A DNA stretch of 64,000 nucleotides from Deltaproteobacteria bacterium CG11_big_fil_rev_8_21_14_0_20_47_16 (lineage in GTDB: Bacteria > UBA10199 > GCA-002796325 > 1-14-0-20-47-16): the NCBI GenBank assembly GCA_002796325.1, contig PCXA01000002.1:1-64000 (forward strand), written 5' to 3'. Each line of letters starts with the position of its first letter. Positions within the stretch are counted from its first letter, which is position 1. The position numbers were made by a program, and so were the translations under genes. The notes beneath the pieces were generated by a model, which worked only from the letters and a program-made list of their open reading frames with translations, searched no databases and was not told the DNA's origin. This document shows, piece after piece, positions 32,490 through 41,008 of this stretch.

Positions 32490-34337
32490 ATGGTAACCAG
32501 ACACAAAATTGGGCTTATTATTAACGGAGACATAGACTCCCGCAAGTGGCAACAGCACGCCCAAAACGCCGAACAAGCCGCCAAAGCCCTAAAACGGCAA
32601 GGCTATGAGGTGTATGCCGTTAATCCCAAACCCTTATCGACTCCTGTTGATCACTATACCCATTCCGACATGCCAGCCATTGAAGGCTTAATCGGCGAAC
32701 TCAAGACACGCCTGACACCCAGCGACGAATTGGTAATCTATGCAACGGGACATGGTGATATTGAAGAACTAGACACGATCACCCCAAATCATGCCAACGC
32801 AGGTATCTGTATCGACAATAACTGTAGTGAAGAGCCGCTTAAGACATGGCTCGACACACTTCCCCACGGACAGCGCGTATTTATTATTGATGCGTGTCAG
32901 GGCGGCAATTGGCAGAGTGTCATGTTGAACGACCCCAATACACTTTTTATCTCTGCGGGATCTATGTTCCAAAATGTATGCTGTGAAGAGTTTGCACCGA
33001 GGTTCTGGACTGATGATTCAAAGAGCTGGCAAGAACGCTTTGCATCTGTGTTATCAAAACCCGTTGAATCTTCTTCACCTGTTATGATGCAAAGTCCTGG
33101 GTACGTTCCAGCAGTAAAGTCACAATTTCCAAAAACTGTCACTGAGGTTGATTCATATGAAGGCCTGCAAGCCCAATTGAGCCGCCTAACACCGGGACAG
33201 TATGCCATTATGACCTTCTCTGCTGAGTGGTGTGCGCCTTGCCAAGAATTTCGCCCGCAATTCGATGAACTTGCCAAAAACTCCAATGGGCAATATCTAT
33301 TTTTGCGCACAGAAAGTGATGCGCTATCAGCACAGTTTTCAGTCCAATCAATTCCAACTGTAATGGCGTTTGATTACCGCGGACTCAGCTACACAGTTCG
33401 TGATCGGTACCACATTTTAGAGGAACTCTCCACTACACAACCCACTGAGAATGCATGGAAGAATATTGACCAGTTGAAGCGGGAATCAAAAGAAGCAGTT
33501 GCAGCTCGCATGCAAGAGCTTGTGACTATGGACCGTAATATTAGAAAAGCAATACTCGATGCAACACCTGTACATGAACTTATTTTGATACATTCACTAC
33601 GTGTTATGATGTCATCCTCTGCTGTCGGATTAGCCTTTATATCATCAGTTGCAACTCAGCTCATTGTTAACAAACTTCTTCCAAGAGCTCTTCTTCGTAT
33701 GCGTTTGCAAAGGCAATTTACTGCCTTCATTGAAGACCTCTGCGCCGAGAAACCTAACACGAGAGCACCTGATCTAGGTAAGGTTGGCTTTGTTGCCTCA
33801 GCCAACTTCCTTTTCACACTTGTATCAGCACAGCAGATATCTGCAGCCTTATACAGTCAATTAAACCCGAGTGGTTTATATTCGCCAATCGACCCAACAG
33901 ATCGCTTCATTTTGGATCTTGCAGAATCTTCTTTGGGAATTTTACTTGGATATAAGTTTTTATCGCCATCACGGAGTGATATTTTAAGCGCTGCGTTCTT
34001 TCTTAATAAAGATAACGCCTCTATACTCGAATCCGCTCGCGAGGCTGCCAATAGGGATGTATTAGATAGAATTAGAAGTGGTCAATTAGAGTGCGATCCA
34101 CAGATCATAGAGGAAATCGAACAGTCAGTAGCAATTTCCAATTCAAGGCCAACAGTTCAATTTAGTGGTTGGGATCAATCCGCCAAAGGATTTGTTGAAA
34201 GTGATGTCGTTGGAAATTCACTAATACTTCTTCCAGCTGGACTTGCGACAGGTGTTGCCGAATGGGGCACAGCCGCACTCAACGATGTGGGCACAGCGCT
34301 CTTTTCAAGTCGCATCATTCCACAATTGGCATTTTAA
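32490..34337 (+). CDS. Caspase-like peptidase fused to a thioredoxin domain
   Basis: 615 residues in three parts. Residues 1-200 look like a caspase/C14-type fold: LVIYATGHGDIEE supplies the His of the dyad (His88), and RVFIIDACQGGNW the Cys (Cys136), at the expected 40-50 residue distance. Residues about 215-320 form a thioredoxin domain with WCAPC (247-251) and the cis-Pro motif QSIPTVM. The last 300 residues are helical with hydrophobic stretches (about 368-400 and 430-455), perhaps membrane-inserting, and match nothing I know. No signal peptide is seen. It is a single gene, ending 4 bp into the convergent M16 peptidase gene. A role in regulated proteolysis or a death response is inference. 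Confidence 0.75.
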   Translation: MVTRHKIGLIINGDIDSRKWQQHAQNAEQAAKALKRQGYEVYAVNPKPLSTPVDHYTHSDMPAIEGLIGELKTRLTPSDELVIYATGHGDIEELDTITPNHANAGICIDNNCSEEPLKTWLDTLPHGQRVFIIDACQGGNWQSVMLNDPNTLFISAGSMFQNVCCEEFAPRFWTDDSKSWQERFASVLSKPVESSSPVMMQSPGYVPAVKSQFPKTVTEVDSYEGLQAQLSRLTPGQYAIMTFSAEWCAPCQEFRPQFDELAKNSNGQYLFLRTESDALSAQFSVQSIPTVMAFDYRGLSYTVRDRYHILEELSTTQPTENAWKNIDQLKRESKEAVAARMQELVTMDRNIRKAILDATPVHELILIHSLRVMMSSSAVGLAFISSVATQLIVNKLLPRALLRMRLQRQFTAFIEDLCAEKPNTRAPDLGKVGFVASANFLFTLVSAQQISAALYSQLNPSGLYSPIDPTDRFILDLAESSLGILLGYKFLSPSRSDILSAAFFLNKDNASILESAREAANRDVLDRIRSGQLECDPQIIEEIEQSVAISNSRPTVQFSGWDQSAKGFVESDVVGNSLILLPAGLATGVAEWGTAALNDVGTALFSSRIIPQLAF

Positions 34338-35755
34338 TGAGACGGCTGAACAACTTGAACCTTGCCAAAGGGCTTTAGCTGCGGCGAAACGGTTTTAGGA
34401 TCCCCCACCACCAAGATGCGCAGTTGATCGGGGTGTAAATAAGTTTTGGCCACGCGCTTCACATCGGCCACCGTGACTTTCATGATATTTTGGCGAAATT
34501 CCTGAATATAATTTCGTGGATAACCAAAGATTGCAAAGGTTGCCTGTTGTGTGGCCGCATCCAGTGGCTGGGCAAACTGAAACAGCGTGGCACTCATAAT
34601 ATTGCGCTTGGCGATGGTAATCGCCTCTTCGGTAATCCCCGCGCCATCGCGTGTGCTGGCAATAATGTCCTTCATTAATCCCACCACTTCACCCGTCTTT
34701 TCGGCACGAGTCATGGCAACTGCCATCACCAGGCCTGGGGCCTGCTTGGGCCCAAAGCTGATCGTGGACCACGCGCTATAGGCCAAGCCGCGTTCCACAC
34801 GGATGCTTTGCACCAGTCGATTGGTAAATGGATTGCCACCCAAAACGCCATTCAGGATGAGTAATGCAAATTTATCGGGGTTATCGCGCGATGTGCCACT
34901 GTGACCCATGATAATCGCCGTTTGCGTGACCTTTTTATTCACAACCCGCACGCCAGGCGTGTTATCTCGTGCCAATGCAGGGAGTGTTTCTATTTTATAT
35001 GGGGGTTGATCCATTGATAGCGCTTTTTGCGCCAGATCGTTGAGCTTGGCGCGTGTCAGATCGCCCGTCACCACCAACCACTTTTCACCATGCTGCACAT
35101 GGTCTTGATAATAGGATTTCAAATCTGAAACCCCAATGTGCGAGATGCTCTTGCTTGTTGGAATGCGACCCCATGGGGTGTCACCATTGAGCCAGATCGA
35201 AAATTCGCGTTGCGCAATGGCGCCGGGATTTTCATTTTGCCGACGGATTCCATCCAATCGGCGCTTTTTGGCGCCATCGAAACGACTGTTATCAAAGCGC
35301 GGGGTGAGGAGTATTTCAAAGAAGTGACGAAACGCTGGATCTGCATAGCGACTTAGCGTGCCCAGTGAAATGCTTGCCGCCTCTTCGCTAATGCCATCCG
35401 AAAGACGCAGCGCCATCATGTCCAAATCTTCATCCAACTGCTGTGGTGGCGTGGCAACGGTACCACCCGTGCGCATGGTGCTCATGAGCAGACCCGCAAC
35501 CCCCTCTTTACCCTTGGGCACAAAGAGATCGCTACTGCGCACCACAACTTTTGCTGAAATCAACGGCAAGGAATGGTCTTCAATGAAAATCACATGCCAA
35601 CCATTTGGCAAATCCCAATATTGAAGCGCAGGCATTTTAAGATCAGGGATATGTCGATTTTCCAGCTGATGGATGTGTGCCGCGCCCTTGGGCGTCAATG
35701 CAAGTGCTGTGACGGCGTGGCTCAAAAGCAAAATAGTGATTAAAACCCGTTTCAT
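34334..35755 (-). CDS. M16 peptidase-family protein lacking the zinc motif
   Basis: 473 residues with a signal peptide (ITILLLSHAVTALA) and two M16-type halves (VIFIEDHSLPLISAKVVV; the late segment around RVERGLAYSAWSTISFGP). Where M16 enzymes have HxxEH, this protein reads GVAGLLMSTMRTGG, so it cannot bind zinc there. In M16B systems such a subunit pairs with an active partner. That partner is the gene immediately upstream (2-bp gap). It contributes RxxxY-type residues (RGLAYSA) to the shared chamber. It is periplasmic and the substrate is unknown. Confidence 0.88.
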   Translation of the reverse strand: MKRVLITILLLSHAVTALALTPKGAAHIHQLENRHIPDLKMPALQYWDLPNGWHVIFIEDHSLPLISAKVVVRSSDLFVPKGKEGVAGLLMSTMRTGGTVATPPQQLDEDLDMMALRLSDGISEEAASISLGTLSRYADPAFRHFFEILLTPRFDNSRFDGAKKRRLDGIRRQNENPGAIAQREFSIWLNGDTPWGRIPTSKSISHIGVSDLKSYYQDHVQHGEKWLVVTGDLTRAKLNDLAQKALSMDQPPYKIETLPALARDNTPGVRVVNKKVTQTAIIMGHSGTSRDNPDKFALLILNGVLGGNPFTNRLVQSIRVERGLAYSAWSTISFGPKQAPGLVMAVAMTRAEKTGEVVGLMKDIIASTRDGAGITEEAITIAKRNIMSATLFQFAQPLDAATQQATFAIFGYPRNYIQEFRQNIMKVTVADVKRVAKTYLHPDQLRILVVGDPKTVSPQLKPFGKVQVVQPSH

Positions 35756-35757
35756 TC

Positions 35758-37215
35758 TTACTCCGCGGTTACAACAGTTAGATTGGTGGGCACAAGGTAG
35801 GTCTGCGCCACTTTTTTAACATCACTGTTCCCAATTGCCTCGATATGAGACGCATGGGTCAACACATAGCGCCAATCCCCAGTAATTGCCTGATAATCGA
35901 CAAGCAGTTCGGCCAAATCGTCGTTGGACTGCATTTCCCACAAAAAGTTAGAGGCCAGATTGTTGCGAGCAATCTTTAATTCTTTATCGGTAATCCCAGT
36001 ATCGCGCAGCGCTTGGAGCTCCGCCATAATGCGCTCTTCCAACTCCTTGGTGCTGTGGCCCTTAATGGGATAGGCCTCTATATAATAGAGGTTATCCAAA
36101 CGATTGCCGGGAATACCACTTGCACACGAGATATTTTGGGCAATCTTTTCATCGGTGACCAATTTCTTCTGAAGCCGTGATGTTGCACCCTGGCACAACG
36201 TGTAATCAATCACATCGAAGACATAGTCCGCATCACTGCCCACACGTGGTTTGTGAAAGGCCATCATGAGGAACGGTGCTGAATTGACATGTACGGTTGC
36301 ACGACGCGTTTCGGTCTGCACAGGTTCTTTGGGAAAATTGTCCTTGGGGCTGCGCGTTCCGGGCATGGATGCAAAGTATTTGTTAATGTACGCCTTGGCT
36401 TGCGCGATGTTCACGTCCCCCACTAGCGCACCATACATGCGATCGGGGTGGTAGAACTTTTGATGAAACGCGGTTGCATCGCCCACACTGAGGCTGCCAA
36501 TTTGTTCAGCGGTACCAATGGTCGTGTAGCGATAGGGGCTGGTTGAATAAGCGGTTAATAGCAGAGTTTCATAGGCCTTGCCTTGCGGACTATTTTCAAC
36601 CCGCATGCGCCGCTCTTCTTGCACCACATTGCGCTCAGAATAAAACTCGCGCAGAATGGGATCGTTCACCATACCCGCATACAGATACAGCCACAGACCC
36701 AGCTGATTGGCAGGCATGACACTGTGATATTGGGTCAAATCCTTGCTGGTAAAGGCATTGATATCGCGCGCACCGCTCCGTGATAGCAGTGTGAAGAGAT
36801 CATTGGAACGTTGGTATTGACTGGCCTGCTTCTGCAAGTCCTGCAGCTGCTTTAATGACTCGGGATTTGCTGTTTTAACCCAATCGTCCCCCACCACCTG
36901 GATCTTTTTGAGCAGTGGTGCTTCTTTATTATAGTCAGTGGTGCCGATTTCATGGGTTCCCTTGAATGCCATGTGCTCAAACATGTGCGCCAGACCGATA
37001 TGGGGTGGCGTTTCTTCGATGCCACCGACCTTGACGGCAATAGCACCTGCGAAAATGTTTGGAGTTGGACGACGCACCAAAAGCCACGTCATGCCATTCG
37101 GGAGCCGATAGACTGTTACATTCTTGGCAATATCCCACTGTGCAGTGGCAGTCGTTGAAATACAAAATATTGAAACGCAGATGAGCACCTTGAGCATCGC
37201 CAGGGATTTGCTCAT
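35758..37215 (-). CDS. Periplasmic M16 zinc protease
   Basis: About 485 residues from the ATG at 37215, which overlaps the agmatinase stop by one base (TAATG) and has AAGGGA 8 nt upstream. Signal peptide MLKVLICVSIFCISTTATA. The inverted zinc motif is HMFEH in GLAHMFEHMAFKGT, with the downstream Glu expected in the helix around REFYSERNVVQEERRMRVEN. It pairs with the zinc-less homologue downstream, a two-subunit arrangement known from M16B proteases. It digests small peptides in the periplasm or processes a specific protein. Association with agmatinase is probably only transcriptional. Confidence 0.9.
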   Translation of the reverse strand: MSKSLAMLKVLICVSIFCISTTATAQWDIAKNVTVYRLPNGMTWLLVRRPTPNIFAGAIAVKVGGIEETPPHIGLAHMFEHMAFKGTHEIGTTDYNKEAPLLKKIQVVGDDWVKTANPESLKQLQDLQKQASQYQRSNDLFTLLSRSGARDINAFTSKDLTQYHSVMPANQLGLWLYLYAGMVNDPILREFYSERNVVQEERRMRVENSPQGKAYETLLLTAYSTSPYRYTTIGTAEQIGSLSVGDATAFHQKFYHPDRMYGALVGDVNIAQAKAYINKYFASMPGTRSPKDNFPKEPVQTETRRATVHVNSAPFLMMAFHKPRVGSDADYVFDVIDYTLCQGATSRLQKKLVTDEKIAQNISCASGIPGNRLDNLYYIEAYPIKGHSTKELEERIMAELQALRDTGITDKELKIARNNLASNFLWEMQSNDDLAELLVDYQAITGDWRYVLTHASHIEAIGNSDVKKVAQTYLVPTNLTVVTAE

Positions 37216-38087
37216 TAAATCAGTCCCTTCGCGCGTGCCCAATACCCAATGGACTTATACACCAAACGCGCAACCGCAAAGTCTGAGGCAGATTGTTCGG
37301 GATTGGGTGCCAGTTCCACAAAGTCCATGCCCACGACATTGCAACGCTCGCATAGCGCTTTGATGAAGTGCGTGGATTGCTGCCATGTGAGTCCACCGGG
37401 TTCCGGTGTGCCGGTTGCGGGAATGAGGCTGGGATCAATGCCATCGACATCGAATGTTAAGAATACGGGGCCTTTGATACCATCGAGTGCGCGGTCAATC
37501 CACTTCTCTTGGGCATCGAGTTCGTGTGCGAAGATGCGTTTGAGTTTCTTTTCGCGGATGAGCACGGCTTCTTCTTCACAGATTGCGCGAATGCCCACAC
37601 CCACTGATGGAATACCCAAGTCATCCACACGCCGCATAATACACGCATGACTCCATGGTGTTTCGTGATAGCTCGTGCGCAGATCACCATGCGCATCGAC
37701 TTGAACAACAGTGAGATCTGGATACGCACGATGTGCAGCCATGATGCAACCCGTGCTTAAGCTGTGCTCGCCACCTAATATAATAGGTAGTTTATTATCG
37801 GCGTAGAACTTGCCCACAGTTGCTGCGATTTGATTGATGGCCTCTTCACCCGTCTTGCCTGCGAAGGCAATGGGGTCCGCACTGAAGATGCCCGCCTTAT
37901 AGGGCTCGGTCCAAAGCTCTTCGTCAAAGTATTCGACTTGACGTGATGCCTCGAGAATGGCTGCAGGGCCATTGGATGTACCCTGGCCATAGCTGGTGGT
38001 GTGCTCATAGGGACACGGCACAATCACCACATTCGCATTGTTGTAGAGAGAGAACTCTTTGGGGATGTCGTAATAGATGTTTGTCAT
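37215..38087 (-). CDS. speB: Agmatinase/arginase-family ureohydrolase
   Basis: 290 residues. Binuclear manganese motifs: LGGEHSLSTG, VVQVDAHGDLRTSYHETPWSHA, and FLTFDVDGIDPSLIPATGTPEPGGLTW. These fit agmatinase better than arginase, giving putrescine plus urea from agmatine, but substrate choice within the family cannot be read from motifs alone. It is first gene of an operon with the two M16 peptidases. A TATAAC (38114-38109, minus strand) lies upstream without a convincing -35. No ribosome site is seen at the ATG. A putrescine source would connect with the SpeD-like gene at 8654. Confidence 0.88.
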   Translation of the reverse strand: MTNIYYDIPKEFSLYNNANVVIVPCPYEHTTSYGQGTSNGPAAILEASRQVEYFDEELWTEPYKAGIFSADPIAFAGKTGEEAINQIAATVGKFYADNKLPIILGGEHSLSTGCIMAAHRAYPDLTVVQVDAHGDLRTSYHETPWSHACIMRRVDDLGIPSVGVGIRAICEEEAVLIREKKLKRIFAHELDAQEKWIDRALDGIKGPVFLTFDVDGIDPSLIPATGTPEPGGLTWQQSTHFIKALCERCNVVGMDFVELAPNPEQSASDFAVARLVYKSIGYWARAKGLI

Positions 38088-38151
38088 GACAGCGCTGCTA
38101 GCATGCGGGTTATAACGGCGACAAGAAAAATCATTGGCTCTAAAACTACGA

Positions 38152-38180
38152 AGCCCGCCGGTTGATCACTCCGGCGGGCT
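38152..38180 (-). terminator. Terminator of the lysine-rich gene
   Basis: AGCCCGCCGG (38152-38161) and CCGGCGGGCT (38171-38180) form a perfect 10-bp GC-rich stem with a 9-nt loop, 25 bp beyond the stop codon at 38205-38207. A short T-rich stretch follows on the minus strand. Confidence 0.85.
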
Positions 38181-38204
38181 CCCAGCTCAGTTACTTTCGA
38201 GAAA

Positions 38205-38285
38205 CTATCTTTTCTTTTTCTTCGCAGCTTTTTTCTTAGCTACTTTCTTTTTCTTCTTTACTGCTTTCTTCTTTTTCTTTGCCAT
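38205..38285 (-). CDS. 26-residue lysine-rich basic protein
   Basis: This short frame encodes 26 residues: Met, Ala, then blocks of five, five, three and four Lys separated by AV, VA and AA, ending in Arg (17 Lys in total). It is like the repeat tail of histone H1-like bacterial proteins. Support for a real gene is strong: AAGGAGG lies 5 nt before the ATG, a perfect-consensus promoter sits about 50-80 bp upstream and a strong terminator follows. It probably binds nucleic acid or another polyanion (inference from charge). It is too short for most gene finders. It is unrelated to the agmatinase gene, whose start lies just beyond the terminator on the same strand. Confidence 0.75.
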   Translation of the reverse strand: MAKKKKKAVKKKKKVAKKKAAKKKKR

Positions 38286-38335
38286 TGTCCCCTCCTTGGT
38301 TGGCATTGTGATGAAACATATTTCAACTGGAGCTA

Positions 38336-38365
38336 ATTATACGAAAAGTGAAACTTCAGTGTCAA
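38336..38365 (-). promoter_or_regulatory. Perfect-consensus sigma70 promoter of the lysine-rich gene
   Basis: On the minus strand TTGACA (38365-38360), an 18-bp spacer and TATAAT (38341-38336). Both hexamers match consensus exactly, the only such pair I found in the window, which implies high constitutive transcription. The expected leader is about 44 nt. Confidence 0.8.
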
Positions 38366-38445
38366 CTTAAATGTGACTTGATTGCACATTTTTTGCACAC
38401 ATCTTTGCGTTTGATTACAAAAAGAAGCTATGTTACTCGCATCGC

Positions 38446-38994
38446 ATGACACACACACACACATCAGTGACAATTTCGAAAACAAAAACACTCACGCATG
38501 ATATTTTTTGGATTTGCTTCGGCGTGATTGCACTCATCGCAGGAAGTGAAATACGAATTCCACTTCCATGGACACCAGTGCCGATCACGTTGCAAACTTT
38601 TGTTGTTGTGTTCCTTGCATTACACTTGCCGCTGCGCCGCGCACTAAGCGCAGTTGCGGTTTATTTATTTTTAGGTGGTGTTGGTGTTCCAATTTTTTCA
38701 GGATGGACAAGTAGTTTGATGCGACCCACTGCAGGTTACTTGATTGGTTTCTTAGTTGCGACGATTGTGCTTGGAATATTGCGTGATCGACTACTCAAAT
38801 TGAGTGCGTTGAAGGGCATTGCCCTCACTTATCTTATTAATGATTGCATTATCTGTGCCATCGGCATGGTATGGCTGCACTTTTGGACTGGGGTATCGAC
38901 TACCCAGCTCATTTTTGCCGGATTTCTTCCCTTCATTCCCGGTGGAATTGTGAAAACATCCGCGGCATGGATGCTTGCTAAGCGACTCAACTGA
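38446..38994 (+). CDS. bioY: Biotin transporter BioY (ECF S component)
   Basis: 182 residues, about six hydrophobic segments. BioY signatures: LPWTPVPITLQTFVVVFLAL, YLFLGGVGVPIFSG, RPTAGYLIGF and the late FLPFIPGGIVKTSAAWML. It captures biotin in the membrane and works with or without the EcfAT energising module; no ecfA or ecfT gene is nearby. TTGCGT (38405-38410), an 18-bp spacer and TATGTT (38429-38434) form a plausible promoter, which would give a leader of about 5 nt; no ribosome site is seen. It ends just before a GC-rich hairpin. Confidence 0.9.
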   Translation: MTHTHTSVTISKTKTLTHDIFWICFGVIALIAGSEIRIPLPWTPVPITLQTFVVVFLALHLPLRRALSAVAVYLFLGGVGVPIFSGWTSSLMRPTAGYLIGFLVATIVLGILRDRLLKLSALKGIALTYLINDCIICAIGMVWLHFWTGVSTTQLIFAGFLPFIPGGIVKTSAAWMLAKRLN

Positions 38995-39007
38995 TTCCCT
39001 CCCCCAG

Positions 39008-39028
39008 CCCCTCCCATCAAGGGAGGGG
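39008..39028. terminator. Bidirectional hairpin between bioY and ettA
   Basis: CCCCTCCC (39008-39015) and GGGAGGGG (39021-39028) form an 8-bp stem between two converging genes. T-runs are short on both sides, so termination strength is uncertain. Similar in composition to the hairpin at 11900. Confidence 0.5.
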
Positions 39029-39041
39029 AGAATATAGGAAG

Positions 39042-40721
39042 TTATCGTGTTAAATTCTTATAACGGATGCGGTGTGGGCGTGATGCATCGTCACCCAAAC
39101 GCTTTTTGCGGTCGTCTTCGTATTCGGTGTAGTTGCCATCAAAGAATGTAACTTTGCTGTCGCCTTCGAACGCCATGATGTGTGTGGCGATGCGATCCAA
39201 GAACCAGCGATCATGGCTTACCACTACCGCGCAACCACCAAAGTTGCTAAGCGCTTCTTCGAGTGCACGAATCGTGTTCACATCTAAATCGTTGGTAGGT
39301 TCATCGAGTAGCAAGACGTTGCCGCCCGATTTTAAAAGTGTGGCCAGATGCACGCGGTTGCGTTCACCACCGGAGAGCACATCCACTTTCTTTTGCTGAT
39401 CTTGGCCGGTGAATTGAAACCGCGCAACGTAGCCGCGCGAATTGACTTCGCGCGTGCCGAGCTTCACCGTTTCGCTGCCGCCTGAGATCACTTCCCAAAT
39501 TGTTTTGCCGGCTTCTAATGTGGCGCGACTTTGATCGACATAACCCAGATGAACCGTCTCCCCCACTTTGAAGGAACCGTTGTCGGCCTTTTCCAATCCC
39601 ATGATCATTTTGAAGAGTGTGGTCTTACCGGCGCCGTTCGGTCCGATGACACCCACGATGCCGCCCTTGGGCAACTTGAAGTTCACATCTTCGAAGAGCA
39701 CCTTGTCACCATAGGCCTTGGTGACGCCATTGGCTTCGATGACCGTGTCGCCCAAACGCGGGCCCGACGGAATAAAGATTTCCAAATCGTCGGCCACGGC
39801 TTCGTGTTTCTGCGACAGCATTTCTTCATAGGCCGCGATGCGCGCCTTGCTCTTGGCATGACGGGCCTTGGGGCTCATGCGAATCCATTCCAACTCGCGT
39901 TGCAGCGTTTTTTGGCGCTTGTTTTCGGTGGACTGCTCTTGGGCCAGACGCTTTTCCTTCTGTTCGAGCCATGAAGAGTAGTTGCCCTTCCACGGAATGC
40001 CTTCGCCGCGGTCGAGTTCCAAAATCCAGCCGGCCACGTTGTCCAAGAAGTAGCGATCGTGGGTGACGGCGATGACGGTGCCTTCGTATTTGTGCAAATG
40101 TTGCTCTAACCACTCCACCGATTCGGCGTCTAAGTGGTTGGTGGGTTCGTCGAGCAGCAAGATGTCGGGCTTTTGCAAGAGCAAGCGGCAGAGCGCGACG
40201 CGGCGCTTTTCACCACCGGAGAGCACGCCCACTTTGGTGTCGCTGGGCGGGCAGCGCAGGGCATCCATGGCGTATTCGAGCTGGCTGTCTAATTCCCACG
40301 CGTTTTTCTGCTCGATTTTTTCCTGCACTTCGGCCTGGCGCGCAATCAACTTGTCCATGTCGTCGGCGGACATTTCTTCGGCAAACTTATTATTGATGCT
40401 TTCAAATTCTTTGAGGAGGTCGACGGTTTCCTGCACGCCTTCTTGCACGATTTCTTTGACGGTCTTTTCGGGATCGAGCTGCGGCTCTTGCGGCAGGTAA
40501 CCGACCGAGTAGCCCTTGGAAAAGCTGATTTCGCCCAGGTAGTCTTTGTCTTCGCCCGCGATGATTTTGAGCAGCGAGGACTTACCAGAGCCGTTTAAAC
40601 CCAGCACGCCGATCTTGGCGCCGTAGAAGAAGGACAGGTAAATATCCTTGAGGACCTGTTTTTTGGGGGGATGGACCTTGCCCACGCCCTTCATGCTAAA
40701 AATGATTTGATTGTCTGCCAT
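39042..40721 (-). CDS. ettA: Energy-dependent translational throttle protein (ABC-F)
   Basis: 559 residues from the ATG at 40721, favoured by GGGAG 5 nt upstream. Two ABC ATPase domains without membrane parts: Walker [15 protein letters not shown] and [14 protein letters not shown], signatures [16 protein letters not shown] and [15 protein letters not shown], Walker [14 protein letters not shown] and [13 protein letters not shown]. The arm/linker region ([22 protein letters not shown]) matches EttA. It binds the ribosomal E-site and gates translation by energy state. The strand and order (tRNA-fMet upstream) could allow readthrough, but a terminator and a repeat lie between. Confidence 0.93.
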   Translation of the reverse strand: MADNQIIFSMKGVGKVHPPKKQVLKDIYLSFFYGAKIGVLGLNGSGKSSLLKIIAGEDKDYLGEISFSKGYSVGYLPQEPQLDPEKTVKEIVQEGVQETVDLLKEFESINNKFAEEMSADDMDKLIARQAEVQEKIEQKNAWELDSQLEYAMDALRCPPSDTKVGVLSGGEKRRVALCRLLLQKPDILLLDEPTNHLDAESVEWLEQHLHKYEGTVIAVTHDRYFLDNVAGWILELDRGEGIPWKGNYSSWLEQKEKRLAQEQSTENKRQKTLQRELEWIRMSPKARHAKSKARIAAYEEMLSQKHEAVADDLEIFIPSGPRLGDTVIEANGVTKAYGDKVLFEDVNFKLPKGGIVGVIGPNGAGKTTLFKMIMGLEKADNGSFKVGETVHLGYVDQSRATLEAGKTIWEVISGGSETVKLGTREVNSRGYVARFQFTGQDQQKKVDVLSGGERNRVHLATLLKSGGNVLLLDEPTNDLDVNTIRALEEALSNFGGCAVVVSHDRWFLDRIATHIMAFEGDSKVTFFDGNYTEYEDDRKKRLGDDASRPHRIRYKNLTR

Positions 40722-40740
40722 ATGCGCTCCCATCGTCTAT

Positions 40741-40803
40741 CGTCACCCCGGGCTTGACCCGGGGTCCAGCACTTCTGGATGCCGGATCTCGTCCGGCATG
40801 ACG
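40741..40803. repeat. Cruciform intergenic repeat
   Basis: A 63-bp unit with an outer pair CGTCA/TGACG, a hairpin ACCCCGGG-CTTGA-CCCGGGGT (40745-40765) and a second hairpin ATGCCGGA-TCTCG-TCCGGCAT (40779-40799). It resembles the 'GTCATCCCGG...' palindromic repeats widespread in proteobacterial intergenic DNA. One copy only is seen in this window. Confidence 0.7.
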
Positions 40804-40820
40804 AAGTAGTAAACAAGAAA

Positions 40821-40836
40821 GCCCCCTTGCGGGGGC
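40821..40836 (-). terminator. Terminator downstream of tRNA-fMet
   Basis: GCCCCC (40821-40826) and GGGGGC (40831-40836) form a tight hairpin. On the minus strand it is followed by TTTCTTG. Confidence 0.7.
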
Positions 40837-40848
40837 CTTCTATTATTG

Positions 40849-40922
40849 TTGCGGGGAGAGGATTTGAACCTCTGACCTCCAGGTTATGAGCCTGGCGAGC
40901 TACCGGGCTGCTCCACCCCGCG
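40849..40922 (-). tRNA. Initiator tRNA-fMet (anticodon CAT)
   Basis: On the minus strand it begins CGCGGGGTGGAGCAG. The first base C faces A at position 72 (unpaired, the initiator mark), and three G-C pairs flank the anticodon stem (CCAGG-CTCATAA-CCTGG). T-arm AGAGGTTCAAATCCTCT. CCA is not encoded. It borders the AT-rich accessory region. Confidence 0.95.
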
Positions 40923-41008
40923 ATAGTGGGTGTGCGTATAGGTACTATATATAGATGCGTCAAGGGGAAATTGGGGTAAAAAATCCACACTGCTTTAACA
41001 ACTGGCTG

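Noticed and set aside
32490-34337. Caspase-thioredoxin fusion as an assembly artefact
   Set aside because: The frame is continuous over 615 codons with uniform composition and no repeat at the domain junction, so a natural fusion is more likely.
38134-38370. Plus-strand frame encoding long Phe/Ala stretches
   Set aside because: It is the antisense shadow of the lysine-rich gene, whose promoter, ribosome site and terminator are all on the minus strand.
40741-40803. Possible CRISPR-like or tRNA-like structure
   Set aside because: There is a single unit with no spacer periodicity, and the hairpins lack tRNA consensus loops.
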